The notes beneath the pieces are model-generated. The model did not search any database. It was given only the letters and a program-made list of their open reading frames with translations, and was not told the origin of the DNA. Shown here piece by piece: positions 18,376 through 26,253 of a DNA stretch of 64,000 nt. A program made the position numbers and the translations under genes. Source of the stretch: an uncultured Clostridia bacterium (GTDB taxonomy: Bacteria; Bacillota; Clostridia; Christensenellales; Borkfalkiaceae); the NCBI GenBank assembly GCA_944367565.1, contig CALVWR010000006.1:54420-118419 (forward strand). Reading direction: 5' to 3'. How positions within the stretch are numbered: the first letter of the stretch is position 1; every line of letters begins with the position of its first letter.

Positions 18376-20277
18376 ATGAATTTTTCTTTTTTTTACGGCG
18401 GCAGGTTTGTGGAGAAACGGGATCTGAAGGCGGTAAAGGAAGAGAAGACGCAATCGGTTTACGCGTATGGCTGTCTTCGCATCACGGAGGAAAGGAAAAG
18501 TCTGCGTGAAGGCGCGAAGTATTCTTTGCTGTATTTTGAAAACACGGGGGAGAAAGACAGCGAAATCATATCCGAGATCTGCGACGTCGACGAAGTTGTG
18601 CCGATCGGGTTCACCGACGGTTTTCTGCCTGCGGGATACAAGGACGTTTCAAAACCCGGCGTTTCCAAGCTGACATATACCCGCGGGGCGATTTGCGAAA
18701 TGCTGGAATACGAACATGTGAGCGAGCCTCTGTACGAGCACGGCAATCGGTTTACGCCGACGGGCGGGCGATCCTGCCGGAACATTGCGCCGTTTTTTGA
18801 AGTCGACAACGGGAACGGGCGCGGCGTGCTGTTGGCTGTCGGCTGGACGGGACAGTGGTTTGTGTATTTCCGGAAGGAAGGCGAAAACCTCCGCGTCCGC
18901 GCGGGGGTGGACGGACTTGCGTTTTATCTGAAGCCGAAAGAAAAGATCCGCACGGCGTCCGTTTTGCTTTTGCCGTACGAAGACGGCACGATCGCGGCGC
19001 ACAATGCGTTCCGCCGCGTGATGGCGGAGAGTTTTTCCGTATATCCGGACGAAAACCTCGGAGATCCGCCGCTGAGTATGCAGTCGTGGGGCGGTGCGAA
19101 GAGTTCGTTTTTAAAAAACCAGATCCGAAAAGCCGACGCGGAACAACTCGGCTTTGAATATTTCTGGGTAGATGCGGGCTGGTACGGGGATTACGAAGAG
19201 TATTCGCCCGATGAATTTATCGGGACATGGGGGAATTATACCGGCGACTGGCAGGTGAACCGACGCGTTCATCCCGATGGGCTGAAGGATGTTTTTGCGC
19301 TGGCGCAAGAAAAGGGGATGAAAGGGCTTTTATGGTTTGAGCCGGAGCGCATCTGCAAAAATTCCGGATTTTATAAGAACCACAGGGACATGGTGCTGGA
19401 ATGCGCGGAAGACGGGTGGAACGCCCTTCTGAACATTGCGGACGACAAAGTGAAGGCATATATGCTGGAAACGGTTTCACGATATATCGAAGAACTCGGT
19501 TTATCGTGTTATCGGCAGGATTTCAATTTCGATCCGCTTCCGTTCTGGAATGCCGCGGACGAAGCCGGCAGAAAGGGGATCACGCAAATAAAGTATGTCG
19601 CCGCGCTTTACGAAATTCTCGATACCCTGCGGGAACGGTTTAAGCATCTTGTGATCGATAATTGCGCGTCGGGAGGGAATCGCATCGACATCGAAATGTG
19701 TTCCCGTTCGATTCCGCTCTGGCGCAGCGACACCAATTGCGGTTTTGATTTCAATGCCGATTTTGCGCAGAATCAGCAGATCGGGCTTTCCGCATGGATT
19801 CCCTATCACGGATGCGGGACGTCGCGTTATGCCGACGATACGTATCGTTTCAGAAGCTGCCATGCGGCGGCGATTGCGAGCAACTTTTTAGGTTACGAAG
19901 CGTTCGGGGAAGAGGAATACGACTTTGCGCGCGTGCGGTTTCTGATAGAGGAATATAAGTCGGTCCGCCATTTTTTCACAAAGGATTTTTATCCGGTTTT
20001 CGGCGCGCCGCTCGACGCATATTCCTGGTCGGGCTGGCAGTTTCACGATCCGCAGACGGATGAGGGGATTGTCGAGGCATTCCGCAGACCGAAGGCCCTG
20101 CAGGATCGCGTCAGGGTATGTCTTTGCGGCTTACGGGAAAAAGCGCGGTATGAACTGATCGATTCCGACAGTGGCGACCGTCGCGTGACGGACGGTAAAA
20201 CCCTGATGGAAGACGGGTTTGAAATTGTGTTGAAGGACGTTCGTTCTTCCGCGGTTTTCAGATACAGATCGCTGTGA
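18376..20277 (+). CDS. GH36 alpha-galactosidase
   Basis: A 633-residue glycoside hydrolase of family 36. Start ATG at 18376 follows AAAGGGGAAAATC; the longer frame to 18256 would run through the terminator and promoter. The catalytic nucleophile lies in CYRQDFN (Asp about 382) and the acid/base in LWRSDTN (Asp about 452), preceded by DNCASGGNRID. An N-terminal beta-supersandwich, central TIM barrel and C-terminal beta domain fit the length. It has no signal peptide, so it should remove terminal alpha-galactose from imported oligosaccharides inside the cell. YRQDFN instead of KWDMN is a subgroup difference that may mean a different specificity. Confidence 0.9.
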   Translation: MNFSFFYGGRFVEKRDLKAVKEEKTQSVYAYGCLRITEERKSLREGAKYSLLYFENTGEKDSEIISEICDVDEVVPIGFTDGFLPAGYKDVSKPGVSKLTYTRGAICEMLEYEHVSEPLYEHGNRFTPTGGRSCRNIAPFFEVDNGNGRGVLLAVGWTGQWFVYFRKEGENLRVRAGVDGLAFYLKPKEKIRTASVLLLPYEDGTIAAHNAFRRVMAESFSVYPDENLGDPPLSMQSWGGAKSSFLKNQIRKADAEQLGFEYFWVDAGWYGDYEEYSPDEFIGTWGNYTGDWQVNRRVHPDGLKDVFALAQEKGMKGLLWFEPERICKNSGFYKNHRDMVLECAEDGWNALLNIADDKVKAYMLETVSRYIEELGLSCYRQDFNFDPLPFWNAADEAGRKGITQIKYVAALYEILDTLRERFKHLVIDNCASGGNRIDIEMCSRSIPLWRSDTNCGFDFNADFAQNQQIGLSAWIPYHGCGTSRYADDTYRFRSCHAAAIASNFLGYEAFGEEEYDFARVRFLIEEYKSVRHFFTKDFYPVFGAPLDAYSWSGWQFHDPQTDEGIVEAFRRPKALQDRVRVCLCGLREKARYELIDSDSGDRRVTDGKTLMEDGFEIVLKDVRSSAVFRYRSL

Positions 20278-20293
20278 TGAGGAGATAAGATAA

Positions 20294-21352
20294 ATGGATA
20301 TCAGGCAAATTGACAAAAATTTTCTGCAAAACGGAACGGTACCGGAAAACAGTGTGTTTTACGGGGTAAACGAACCGCCGTTTTCCCTGCACGGCATTTT
20401 TTACAATCATGAAGAGGGCCTTTTTTTGCGTATGCCGCAGGAAATTGCGCTCGGCGTGAGCGAAGGCGTGGCATATCTCAATCGTCACACGTCGGGAGGA
20501 CGGGTCCGCTTTTCCACCGATTCGCCGTGGCTTTCGCTTGCGGCACAATACGGAATATTGGAAAAAATGGCGCATATGCCGCTTTCGGGGTCGTGCGGGT
20601 TTGCGCTTTGCGAGAATACGGAACAGGGTGAAATTTTCCTTACCTCATTGTTTCCGGGATTTACGGAGGAAAAAGGATTTGTCCGGACGGTCCCGTTGCC
20701 GGGAAAGGGAATGAGAAATTATACGATTTATTTTCCGCTGTATAACGAAGTGCAGGATGTATTGCTCGGCTTTGCCGAGGGATCGAAGATCGGCGCGGGA
20801 GCAAAATACCGTCCGATCAAGCCGATTTTATATTACGGATCATCCATTACGCAGGGAGGATGCGCAAGCCGTGCGGATACGGATTATCAGGGCTTTATCT
20901 GTAAGCGCAACAACGTGGATTTTATCAATCTCGGATTCAGCGGCAATGCCAAGGCGGAAGAGAGTATGGCGGATTATCTGGGCGGAATCGATTGCAGTAT
21001 CGCCGTGGTTGATTACGATCACAATGCGCCCGACGCAAAATTTCTCAAGGACACGCATTATCGTTTTTATCTGGGGTATCGGAAACGGCGGCAGGACGTG
21101 CCGATCGTTTTCCTGTCGAAACCGAATTATTATCGGGACGCCGCCGCGCCGGAGCGCTTGCGGATCATACGCGAAACATACCAAAAGGCGCTGGCTGCGG
21201 GGGATAAAAACGTATATTTTATCGACGGCAGGAAACTTTTCGGAAAAGAATGGATGAATTGCGAAGTAGACGGTTGTCATCCGACCGATTACGGATTTTA
21301 TCGGATGTCGTTGCCGATCGGAAAAAAGATCGATGAAATTTTAGGGAAATAG
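20294..21352 (+). CDS. SGNH/GDSL-type esterase, copy 1
   Basis: A 352-residue hydrolase with an N-terminal beta-sandwich (about 1-165) and a C-terminal SGNH domain. The nucleophile is the second Ser of YYGSSITQGG (Ser 184); the Gly/Asn blocks are INLGFSGNAK and VDYDHNAPD, and the catalytic Asp-His pair is DGCHPTDYGF near the end. Such two-domain enzymes remove acetyl or other acyl groups from sugars. It has no signal peptide and follows GH36 by 16 bases (GAGGAGATAAGATAA site), so both probably work on the same imported glycan. A paralogue lies at 25039. Confidence 0.85.
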   Translation: MDIRQIDKNFLQNGTVPENSVFYGVNEPPFSLHGIFYNHEEGLFLRMPQEIALGVSEGVAYLNRHTSGGRVRFSTDSPWLSLAAQYGILEKMAHMPLSGSCGFALCENTEQGEIFLTSLFPGFTEEKGFVRTVPLPGKGMRNYTIYFPLYNEVQDVLLGFAEGSKIGAGAKYRPIKPILYYGSSITQGGCASRADTDYQGFICKRNNVDFINLGFSGNAKAEESMADYLGGIDCSIAVVDYDHNAPDAKFLKDTHYRFYLGYRKRRQDVPIVFLSKPNYYRDAAAPERLRIIRETYQKALAAGDKNVYFIDGRKLFGKEWMNCEVDGCHPTDYGFYRMSLPIGKKIDEILGK

Positions 21353-21354
21353 AG

Positions 21355-21396
21355 AAAGCAGCGCCGCGCAAAATGCGCGGCGCTGCTTTTTTCGGG
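21355..21396 (+). terminator. Strong intrinsic terminator
   Basis: AAGCAGCGCCGCGCA/TGCGCGGCGCTGCTT stem followed by a T-run. Confidence 0.92.
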
Positions 21397-21412
21397 GTAA
21401 AAAGTCGACGCA

Positions 21413-21446
21413 AGGAGAAAAAACGTCCGCCGATAAATCGGCGGAC
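21413..21446 (-). terminator. Terminator of the minus-strand AraC gene
   Basis: Perfect GTCCGCCGAT/ATCGGCGGAC stem (21425-21446) with TTTTTTCTCC following on the minus strand. Confidence 0.85.
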
Positions 21447-21458
21447 AGAAAAGGACGA

Positions 21459-22238
21459 TCAATTTTGTTTTTCAAACTGTTTCGGCGTAATATTCGTATG
21501 TTTTTTAAATTGACGGATAAAATGGAAAACGTTCTGATAACCTGTCATCTTTGCGACTTCCGCCACGGTATATTTGTGCGTGCCGAGCAAAGTTTTTGCA
21601 ATGCGCACCCGCAGGGAAATGATATCCTGAATGGGGGAAATGCCGAAAAGTTTTTTATAAAGTTCAAAAAAGCGCGCTTTATTCAGTTTTGCGGCTTTTG
21701 CGAGATCGTCTACGCTCCAATCCTTGTTGGGTTGGGAATAAATGGATTTTCTGATGTCGCAAAAGGTGTTCACGATTTTGTCGCCGTATTCCGGCGATTC
21801 CCTGTTGACATCTCTGCAGAGGCTGAGAAAAATCTGTTCGGCGTAAATCCGAACGGCGTTGCCGGCAAATTTTCTGGGACGGAAGAATTCGTCGTCGATA
21901 CAATCGAAAAGGCGATAAATTTCCCGGATGCAGGCGTCGGAAGGATAGTAAAGGTGATCGGTGGCAAGGCCGTAAACTTCGAGAAGGTGATTGACGGCGT
22001 CGCCGTTAAAGGTAAGGCGTTCAAAGTAGAGGTCGCCGACGTTGCAGTCGATGGCGTGCGGGGAGTGGGGGCCGAAAATCACGAAAGCATTTTCTTCGGT
22101 GGTGACGTTTGTGCCGTTGATCAGAACCGTTGCCGGAGTAATAAAATGGATCAGATCGAATTCGCCCCTGCCTTTCATGAGCGTATAGCGGACGCCCTGT
22201 TTGACTAAACTTTTTTTTCTGACATTTGTAACGATCAT
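21459..22238 (-). CDS. AraC-family transcription regulator 1
   Basis: A 259-residue regulator with an N-terminal cupin-like sensing half (HFITPATVLINGTNV, FGPHSPHAID) and a C-terminal double helix-turn-helix: DWSVDDLAKAAKLNKARFFELYKKLFG (first HTH, about 168) and YTVAEVAKMTGYQNVFHFIRQFKKHTNITPKQF (second, to the end). Such proteins usually activate sugar genes when their ligand binds the cupin. It converges on the GH36-SGNH operon and likely controls it or the whole glycan locus; that is inference. Confidence 0.88.
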   Translation of the reverse strand: MIVTNVRKKSLVKQGVRYTLMKGRGEFDLIHFITPATVLINGTNVTTEENAFVIFGPHSPHAIDCNVGDLYFERLTFNGDAVNHLLEVYGLATDHLYYPSDACIREIYRLFDCIDDEFFRPRKFAGNAVRIYAEQIFLSLCRDVNRESPEYGDKIVNTFCDIRKSIYSQPNKDWSVDDLAKAAKLNKARFFELYKKLFGISPIQDIISLRVRIAKTLLGTHKYTVAEVAKMTGYQNVFHFIRQFKKHTNITPKQFEKQN

Positions 22239-22385
22239 TTTTTAAGCCTTTGAAAATGGAATAAAAAAATATAGAATTACAAAATAATTAAATCACGCAA
22301 TTACAGTATATCATCATTTTCCCGAAATTTCAATAAAAATACAAAAAATTTGCGAAAAATTTCAAAAATAACGTAAAAAAAGGGC

Positions 22386-22952
22386 TTAAAGTCCGTTTTT
22401 CAGGAAATCGTCGTCGGTGACGGCGTAGAGATTGACGTCGACGAAATGACCGGTATTGTCGATTGCGCCTTTCCGAAGCGTTCCTTCTTTGAAAAATCCG
22501 CATTTCACGAGGACTTTTCCGGAATTCGGATTTGCCGTGAAATGCGTTCCGGTAACGCGCACTGCACCGAGAACTTTGAAAAAATGTTGCAAAACGGCGC
22601 GTAACGCTTCGGCGACGATGCCTTTTCCCCAGAAACTTTCGGAAAAGCAATAGCCGATTCCGACGGCGCGCAAGCGCTCGTTTACGCTGACGGCGCCGAT
22701 GGAACCGATCGGGTCGCCGGTTTTCTTCCATTCGATACACCAGTCGTAAAAATCGGGGGAGCGGTAATTTTCTTGAAGCTCTTTCAGGTATGTCCGTACG
22801 CCTTCGACGTCGTCATAATATTTCCATGGAAGGTAACGCGTAACATTCGGGTTACCCGCCCAGTTTGCAAACATTTTTTCCGCGTCGGCATCGGTGAAAC
22901 GGCGCAGGCGCAGGCGATCGGTTTCAAGAGAAATCGTTCCGGTATGATTCAT
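22386..22952 (-). CDS. GNAT N-acetyltransferase, RimJ/RimL type
   Basis: A 188-residue acetyltransferase. Start ATG at 22952 was chosen after a GGTGG site; an in-frame ATG twelve codons earlier has none. ETDRLRLRRFTDADAEKMFANW at the N-terminus, IGSIGAVSVNERLRAVGIGYCFSESFWGKGIVAEALR (acetyl-CoA site, about 95-130) and the ending with HFVDVNLYAVTDDDF are typical of this group, which acetylates N-termini or small amines. Its own substrate is unknown. It stands alone between the AraC gene and tRNA-Pro. Confidence 0.85.
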   Translation of the reverse strand: MNHTGTISLETDRLRLRRFTDADAEKMFANWAGNPNVTRYLPWKYYDDVEGVRTYLKELQENYRSPDFYDWCIEWKKTGDPIGSIGAVSVNERLRAVGIGYCFSESFWGKGIVAEALRAVLQHFFKVLGAVRVTGTHFTANPNSGKVLVKCGFFKEGTLRKGAIDNTGHFVDVNLYAVTDDDFLKNGL

Positions 22953-23028
22953 GATGCCACCTGATTTGTTTTTTCTTTTATCATACAATATTTTTTATAA
23001 AAAATAAAGCAAATTTTCCGAATATAGG

Positions 23029-23057
23029 TTGACAAAAATCAATTTAACGACTATAAT
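23029..23057 (+). promoter_or_regulatory. Consensus promoter of tRNA-Pro
   Basis: TTGACA (23029-23034), 17-bp spacer, TATAAT (23052-23057): a perfect sigma-A promoter 14 bp before the tRNA. Confidence 0.93.
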
Positions 23058-23071
23058 AATTAAGGATCGGA

Positions 23072-23148
23072 CGGGGTGTAGCGCAGTTTGGTAGCGCGCT
23101 TGAATGGGGTTCAAGAGGTCGAAAGTTCAAATCTTTTCACTCCGACCA
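23072..23148 (+). tRNA. tRNA-Pro, anticodon GGG
   Basis: 77 bases with encoded CCA. Acceptor CGGGGTG/CACTCCG (one G-T), D-arm GCGC...GCGC, anticodon stem CTTGA/TCAAG with loop ATGGGGT (anticodon GGG, reading CCC/CCU), T-arm with GTTCAAATC. The T stem is weak (AAAGT/CTTTT-like), but the clover-leaf closes. The 3' half is the likely attachment site for the integrase remnant downstream. Confidence 0.93.
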
Positions 23149-23149
23149 G

Positions 23150-23195
23150 AAAGCACTTTTTTAGTGATTTATTTGCTAAAAAGGTGCTTTTTTCA
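23150..23195 (+). terminator. Terminator of tRNA-Pro
   Basis: AAAGCAC(T)TTTTTAG/CTAAAAAGGTGCTTT long A/T-rich stem with final T-run. Confidence 0.8.
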
Positions 23196-23233
23196 TTTTA
23201 AAATTTTCTTAAAAGCAATTTTATTTTTAAAAT

Positions 23234-23266
23234 TTTGGGACTAATTTGGGACTAATTTGGGACTAA
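23234..23266. repeat. Three tandem copies of TTTGGGACTAA
   Basis: Exact 11-bp units at 23234, 23245 and 23256, lying between the tRNA terminator and the integrase stop codon. Short direct repeats here could be arm-type or accessory binding sites of the former integrase. Confidence 0.9.
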
Positions 23267-23267
23267 A

Positions 23268-23837
23268 TCAGCAAATTTCATAGTTATAATCTACCTTTTT
23301 TATTTCCCTTAATTGATACTCATCGGAATAATGCATATAAACCGATTCGTTTACGTCTTTTTTAGGCGGTTTATGGCCGCACCATTTTTGTACAAGTTCT
23401 TTCGGAACTCCGCACTCCCTTGCGCGGGTTGTAAACGTATGCCTTAATTCGTGAAGATTATGCATCGGGCAGATTTTTTTAAACGCTTTTGTTAATGTTA
23501 GATCGGTAACATCGGGGAATTTATTCAAAGGCATAAATTTACGAAGCATAGGAGAAACGGGGATTTTCCGACGTTTAACAGGCTGTCCGCGCCGTTGTTT
23601 TGCACACTGTACAATAATCCACTCATTTTCAATAACCGCCGTTTTAATTTCCGATCGTCTTAATCCCGTAAATAAAGAAAGAATAAACATATCTTTATAC
23701 GGGTTATTCTGCCGTATAAGTTTGTCGATAAATTCTTTTTCTTCTTGTTTTGTTAAAGGCTTTCTTTCTTCCGTAAAATGAATAGGCTTGCTGATTGGAA
23801 GCATGGGGGATTTTTCAATTATATTGAAAAATTCAGC
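23268..23837 (-). pseudogene. 5'-truncated tyrosine recombinase (integrase) remnant
   Basis: From ATG 23804 the frame gives 178 residues that contain only the catalytic domain of a phage-type integrase: Arg in TGLRRSEI, HELRHTF (His-x-x-Arg), KWCGHK and the nucleophile Tyr in VYMHYSDEY near the end. The frame stays integrase-like for eleven codons before that ATG (AEFFNIIEKSP, typical end of the core-binding domain) and then meets TAA at 23838-23840. No ribosome binding site precedes the ATG. So the arm- and core-binding domains are lost. Its position next to the tRNA-Pro 3' end suggests an element once integrated there. Confidence 0.85.
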
Positions 23838-23948
23838 TTAAAAATATTTACGTTTAAAAGTGACAAAATTGTGATTATTTTTAACATTTTAGTATTTGCA
23901 AGAATATAATAAAATTGTAATTGTTAAATTAGCACCGATAAAACGGTA

Positions 23949-23975
23949 TTATTTTGATAAAATTTATCAAAATAA
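23949..23975. other. Perfect 27-base palindrome in AT-rich gap
   Basis: TTATTTTGATAAA-A-TTTATCAAAATAA, 13-bp arms around one base. The whole gap 23841-24037 is very AT-rich with no gene. The palindrome may be an operator or a protein-binding site of the lost element. Confidence 0.8.
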
Positions 23976-24037
23976 GAAAATTTTGTTAAATACAAAAAAT
24001 TTTTTTGAAATTTTTTAAAAAAAGTTTCACAAAATAA

Positions 24038-24066
24038 TTGACAATTATTTTATTATGATATATACT
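24038..24066 (+). promoter_or_regulatory. Strong promoter before a structured leader
   Basis: TTGACA (24038-24043), 17-bp spacer, TATACT (24061-24066). Predicted start of transcription is near 24073. Confidence 0.88.
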
Positions 24067-24072
24067 ATGTGT

Positions 24073-24407
24073 GTCCAAAAGAGATAAGGACCGTGAAGCA
24101 AAAAGCGCGGTTACAGGATAATAAAACAGGCTCAGTAGGAAGCCAAAGGAGCGCAGTATGAAGAAGTTAGGTAGCAGAAAACATCATGGAAGTATTTTTG
24201 ATCCGGAAAACATCGAGAACATCGGAGATCTGATGTTGTTCGGGTTGTATCTTGAAGGACTTCGCGGCGGGTTGAGCGGAAGATAAAATACTTTCGGCAG
24301 CGGAACGTTGTTTCCGCAAAAGCGGTCGTAAGACCGTAAAAAATTCAATAGTACAAAACAAATGTTAAAAAAGGCGTCTGAGAAATCGGGCGCCTTTTAG
24401 TTGTTTT
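24073..24407 (+). ncRNA. Candidate structured RNA (about 330 bases), unnamed
   Basis: The segment lies between a strong promoter and a terminator (AAAAGGCG/CGCCTTTT, 24369-24398). Several local hairpins can be drawn: GAACATC with GATGTTGTTC near 24208-24235, CTTCGC with GCGGAAG near 24260, GCGGAA with TTCCGC near 24308, and CGGTC with GACCG. Base composition rises sharply compared with the AT-rich flank, as expected for a conserved RNA or gene. It also encodes a 42-codon frame, so it may instead be an mRNA with a leader. I do not recognise a named RNA family. Confidence 0.4.
24158..24286 (+). CDS. Possible 42-residue protein of unknown function
   Basis: ATG at 24158 after CAAAGGAGCGCAGT, a good ribosome binding site at normal spacing. 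The product begins MKKLGSRKHHGSIFDPENI and ends LYLEGLRGGLSGR; a basic start is followed by an acidic helix and a hydrophobic stretch (IGDLMLFGLYLEGL). It resembles nothing I can name. It could be a real small protein or a chance frame inside a structured RNA. It lies in the scar left by an integrative element. Confidence 0.4.
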   Translation: MKKLGSRKHHGSIFDPENIENIGDLMLFGLYLEGLRGGLSGR

Positions 24408-24416
24408 AAAAGGCGT

Positions 24417-24768
24417 ATATGTCGAAAAACGCAAAAGGGTGTAACATTCATAAGGGGAGGGATGAAATGCGCACGTCGCAAAGATAATGCATTCTCGAAA
24501 CGGTCGATGCATGGCGTAGATAATGCATTCTCGAAACGGTCGATGCATGGCGGAGATACGAGTTCTCGAAACGCGACGCATAGTGGAAACGAAATCCGGC
24601 GTCAGACGTACGGAAAGTTTTTATCAAACGAATCTTCCGTACGTAAAGACGTGACGGAACGGCTTAAAAAATTTGATGAAAACTATAGGAAAAAGCAAAA
24701 TAACTTGCTGTAAAACGGAAATAAATCAAAAATAGGCGACGGAAAAAGGAATCCGTCGTTTTTATTTT
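24417..24768 (+). pseudogene. Decayed duplicate of spoIIID
   Basis: DNA from 24417 matches the intact spoIIID region at 61402-61730: the upstream stretch ATGTCGAAAAA...GTAACATTC, the ATGCG start (24467), the middle (GGAAACGAAATCC, CCGTACGTAAAGACGT) and the terminator. From ATG 24467 the frame stops after six codons. A different frame (24462-24713) contains repeats and then FLSNESSVRKDVTERL, equal to FLSSKSTVHKDVTERL of SpoIIID, but stops before the C-terminal third. Both the helix-turn-helix entry and the basic C-terminus are lost, so it cannot make a working SpoIIID. Confidence 0.85.
24483..24583 (+). repeat. 36-bp tandem repeat inside the spoIIID remnant
   Basis: Units start at 24483 and 24519 and are almost identical (GATAATGCATTCTCGAAACG...), with a degenerate third from 24555. 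Each carries ATGCAT at both ends of an inner TCTCGAAACGGTCG block. In frame they would read DNAFSKRSMHGV twice. They replace the N-terminal part of the gene copy. Confidence 0.9.
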
Positions 24769-24983
24769 CAAGTGTGTTTTTTGCAGAGCAAACAAAAACG
24801 GCAACGCAGAAAAACAGCAGAAAAATTTTGCATTCAAGAATAAGGAAATCGGGAGAGCAAGTCATCGTCAGAGAGAGCCGGTTTCTGATTTTGTGTTTAA
24901 CAGTTGAAGAATGTACCGGGTCGCAGAATGTTTAAATTGCCGACATTTCGCAATTTTTGAAATACAGCGGACAACTATACGCG
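24769..24983. other. Gap without recognisable gene
   Basis: After the terminator-like GACGGA/TCCGTC hairpin (24735-24768) no frame with a ribosome binding site, RNA gene or clear repeat is visible up to the promoter at 24984. Confidence 0.6.
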
Positions 24984-25012
24984 TTGACGAAGCCCCTGCG
25001 TCGTCTTATAAT
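24984..25012 (+). promoter_or_regulatory. Promoter of SGNH copy 2
   Basis: TTGACG (24984-24989), 17-bp spacer, TATAAT (25007-25012), 27 bp before the gene. Confidence 0.85.
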
Positions 25013-25038
25013 GAAGAAAAACGGGGGCGGAAACGGCA

Positions 25039-26112
25039 ATGGAAATGAAGTCTGCGGATAAAAATTTCGATTACACATATGGAGAAAAAAGGATTGGCAT
25101 GCGTGAATATCGGATTCCTTGCGAACCTTTCGATTTATACGGAATAAAGTATTGTGAAGAAAGCGGATGCTTTCTGCGGATGCCGCGAAAAATCGCGCAA
25201 AACATCAGTGAAGGGGTGACTAATTTCAGCGCTTACACCGCCGGCGGACGGTTGCGATTTTCCACAAACTCGGTTTATTTCGGGATAAAAGTGCGTTACG
25301 ACGGATTAAATTTTATGAGCACGATGCCGCTTTGCTCCGCCTGCGGGTTCGTTTTGCTGGAAGAGACGGAAAGACGTCCGCTTTTTTTGCACGTTCTTAC
25401 GCCTGAAAGAACAGAGGAATGCGGGTTTGAACGGACGGTTCGCTTACCGGGCGGGAAAATGCGCCATTATATTCTGTATTTTCCGCTGTATAACGGCGTA
25501 AGAGATCTGCGCATTTTTCTGGATAACGACTCGGCTGTCGCCCATGGGAAAAAATATCGTGATTTGCCGCCCGTCGTTTATTACGGTTCTTCCATAACGG
25601 AGGGCGCATGCGCTACGCGCCCGGATAACGCGTATGAGGCATTTATCTGTAATTGGAATAAGATCGATTTTGTAAACCTGGGATTTGGCGGGCAGGCGCG
25701 GGGAGAAAAGGCTATGGCGGAATATCTCGCCTCGGCGGATTGTTCGCTGTTTGTTTGCGATTACGATTATAACGCGCCCGACGCGTCATATCTGGAAAGA
25801 ACGCATTATAAATTTTATGAAGTTTATCGTCGTAAAAAACCGAACGTGCCGATATTGTTTCTCACAAAACCCGATACGGATACTAATTTCTTCGATGCGG
25901 AGGAAAGAAGAAACGTTGTTTACGAAAGCTATTGCCGAGCGTTGAGAACCGGGGATAAGAACGTATATTTTGCCGACGGAAGCACATTGTTCGGAAGAAA
26001 AGATCGTTCGCAATGTACGGTGGACGGCTGCCATCCGAACGATGTGGGTTATTATAAGATGGCACAAAATATCTATAAAAAAATGATTTCCGTAAATAAA
26101 GCGTTCAGATAG
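25039..26112 (+). CDS. SGNH/GDSL-type esterase, copy 2
   Basis: A 357-residue paralogue of the protein at 20294, with the same two-domain layout. The nucleophile is the second Ser of YYGSSITEGA (Ser 185); NLGFGGQARGE and DYDYNAPDASYL correspond to the Gly/Asn blocks and DGCHPNDVGYY carries the Asp-His pair. The usual Asn of the third block is Gln here (GGQ against GFSGN in copy 1), a possible catalytic difference. It is cytoplasmic by prediction. It has its own promoter and stands before the divergent AraC/DUF4838 pair. Confidence 0.85.
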   Translation: MEMKSADKNFDYTYGEKRIGMREYRIPCEPFDLYGIKYCEESGCFLRMPRKIAQNISEGVTNFSAYTAGGRLRFSTNSVYFGIKVRYDGLNFMSTMPLCSACGFVLLEETERRPLFLHVLTPERTEECGFERTVRLPGGKMRHYILYFPLYNGVRDLRIFLDNDSAVAHGKKYRDLPPVVYYGSSITEGACATRPDNAYEAFICNWNKIDFVNLGFGGQARGEKAMAEYLASADCSLFVCDYDYNAPDASYLERTHYKFYEVYRRKKPNVPILFLTKPDTDTNFFDAEERRNVVYESYCRALRTGDKNVYFADGSTLFGRKDRSQCTVDGCHPNDVGYYKMAQNIYKKMISVNKAFR

Positions 26113-26253
26113 CGAAAAATTTCCGACAGGAAAGGTAGATTTCATTGTAAAAATACGATAAAGGAGTGTTTGCTGACCGCAAATTATGAAACATATACCG
26201 CAAATTTTCGGTTGAACGGCGTTTGCGGGGCATTTATAATAAAAACGTACTTT

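Noticed and set aside
23234..23266. Insertion-sequence target duplication
   Set aside because: Three adjacent 11-bp copies with nothing between them; no transposase or inverted ends nearby.
24483..24583. CRISPR-like 36-bp repeats
   Set aside because: Units are directly joined without spacers, only two full copies exist, and they sit inside a decayed gene copy.
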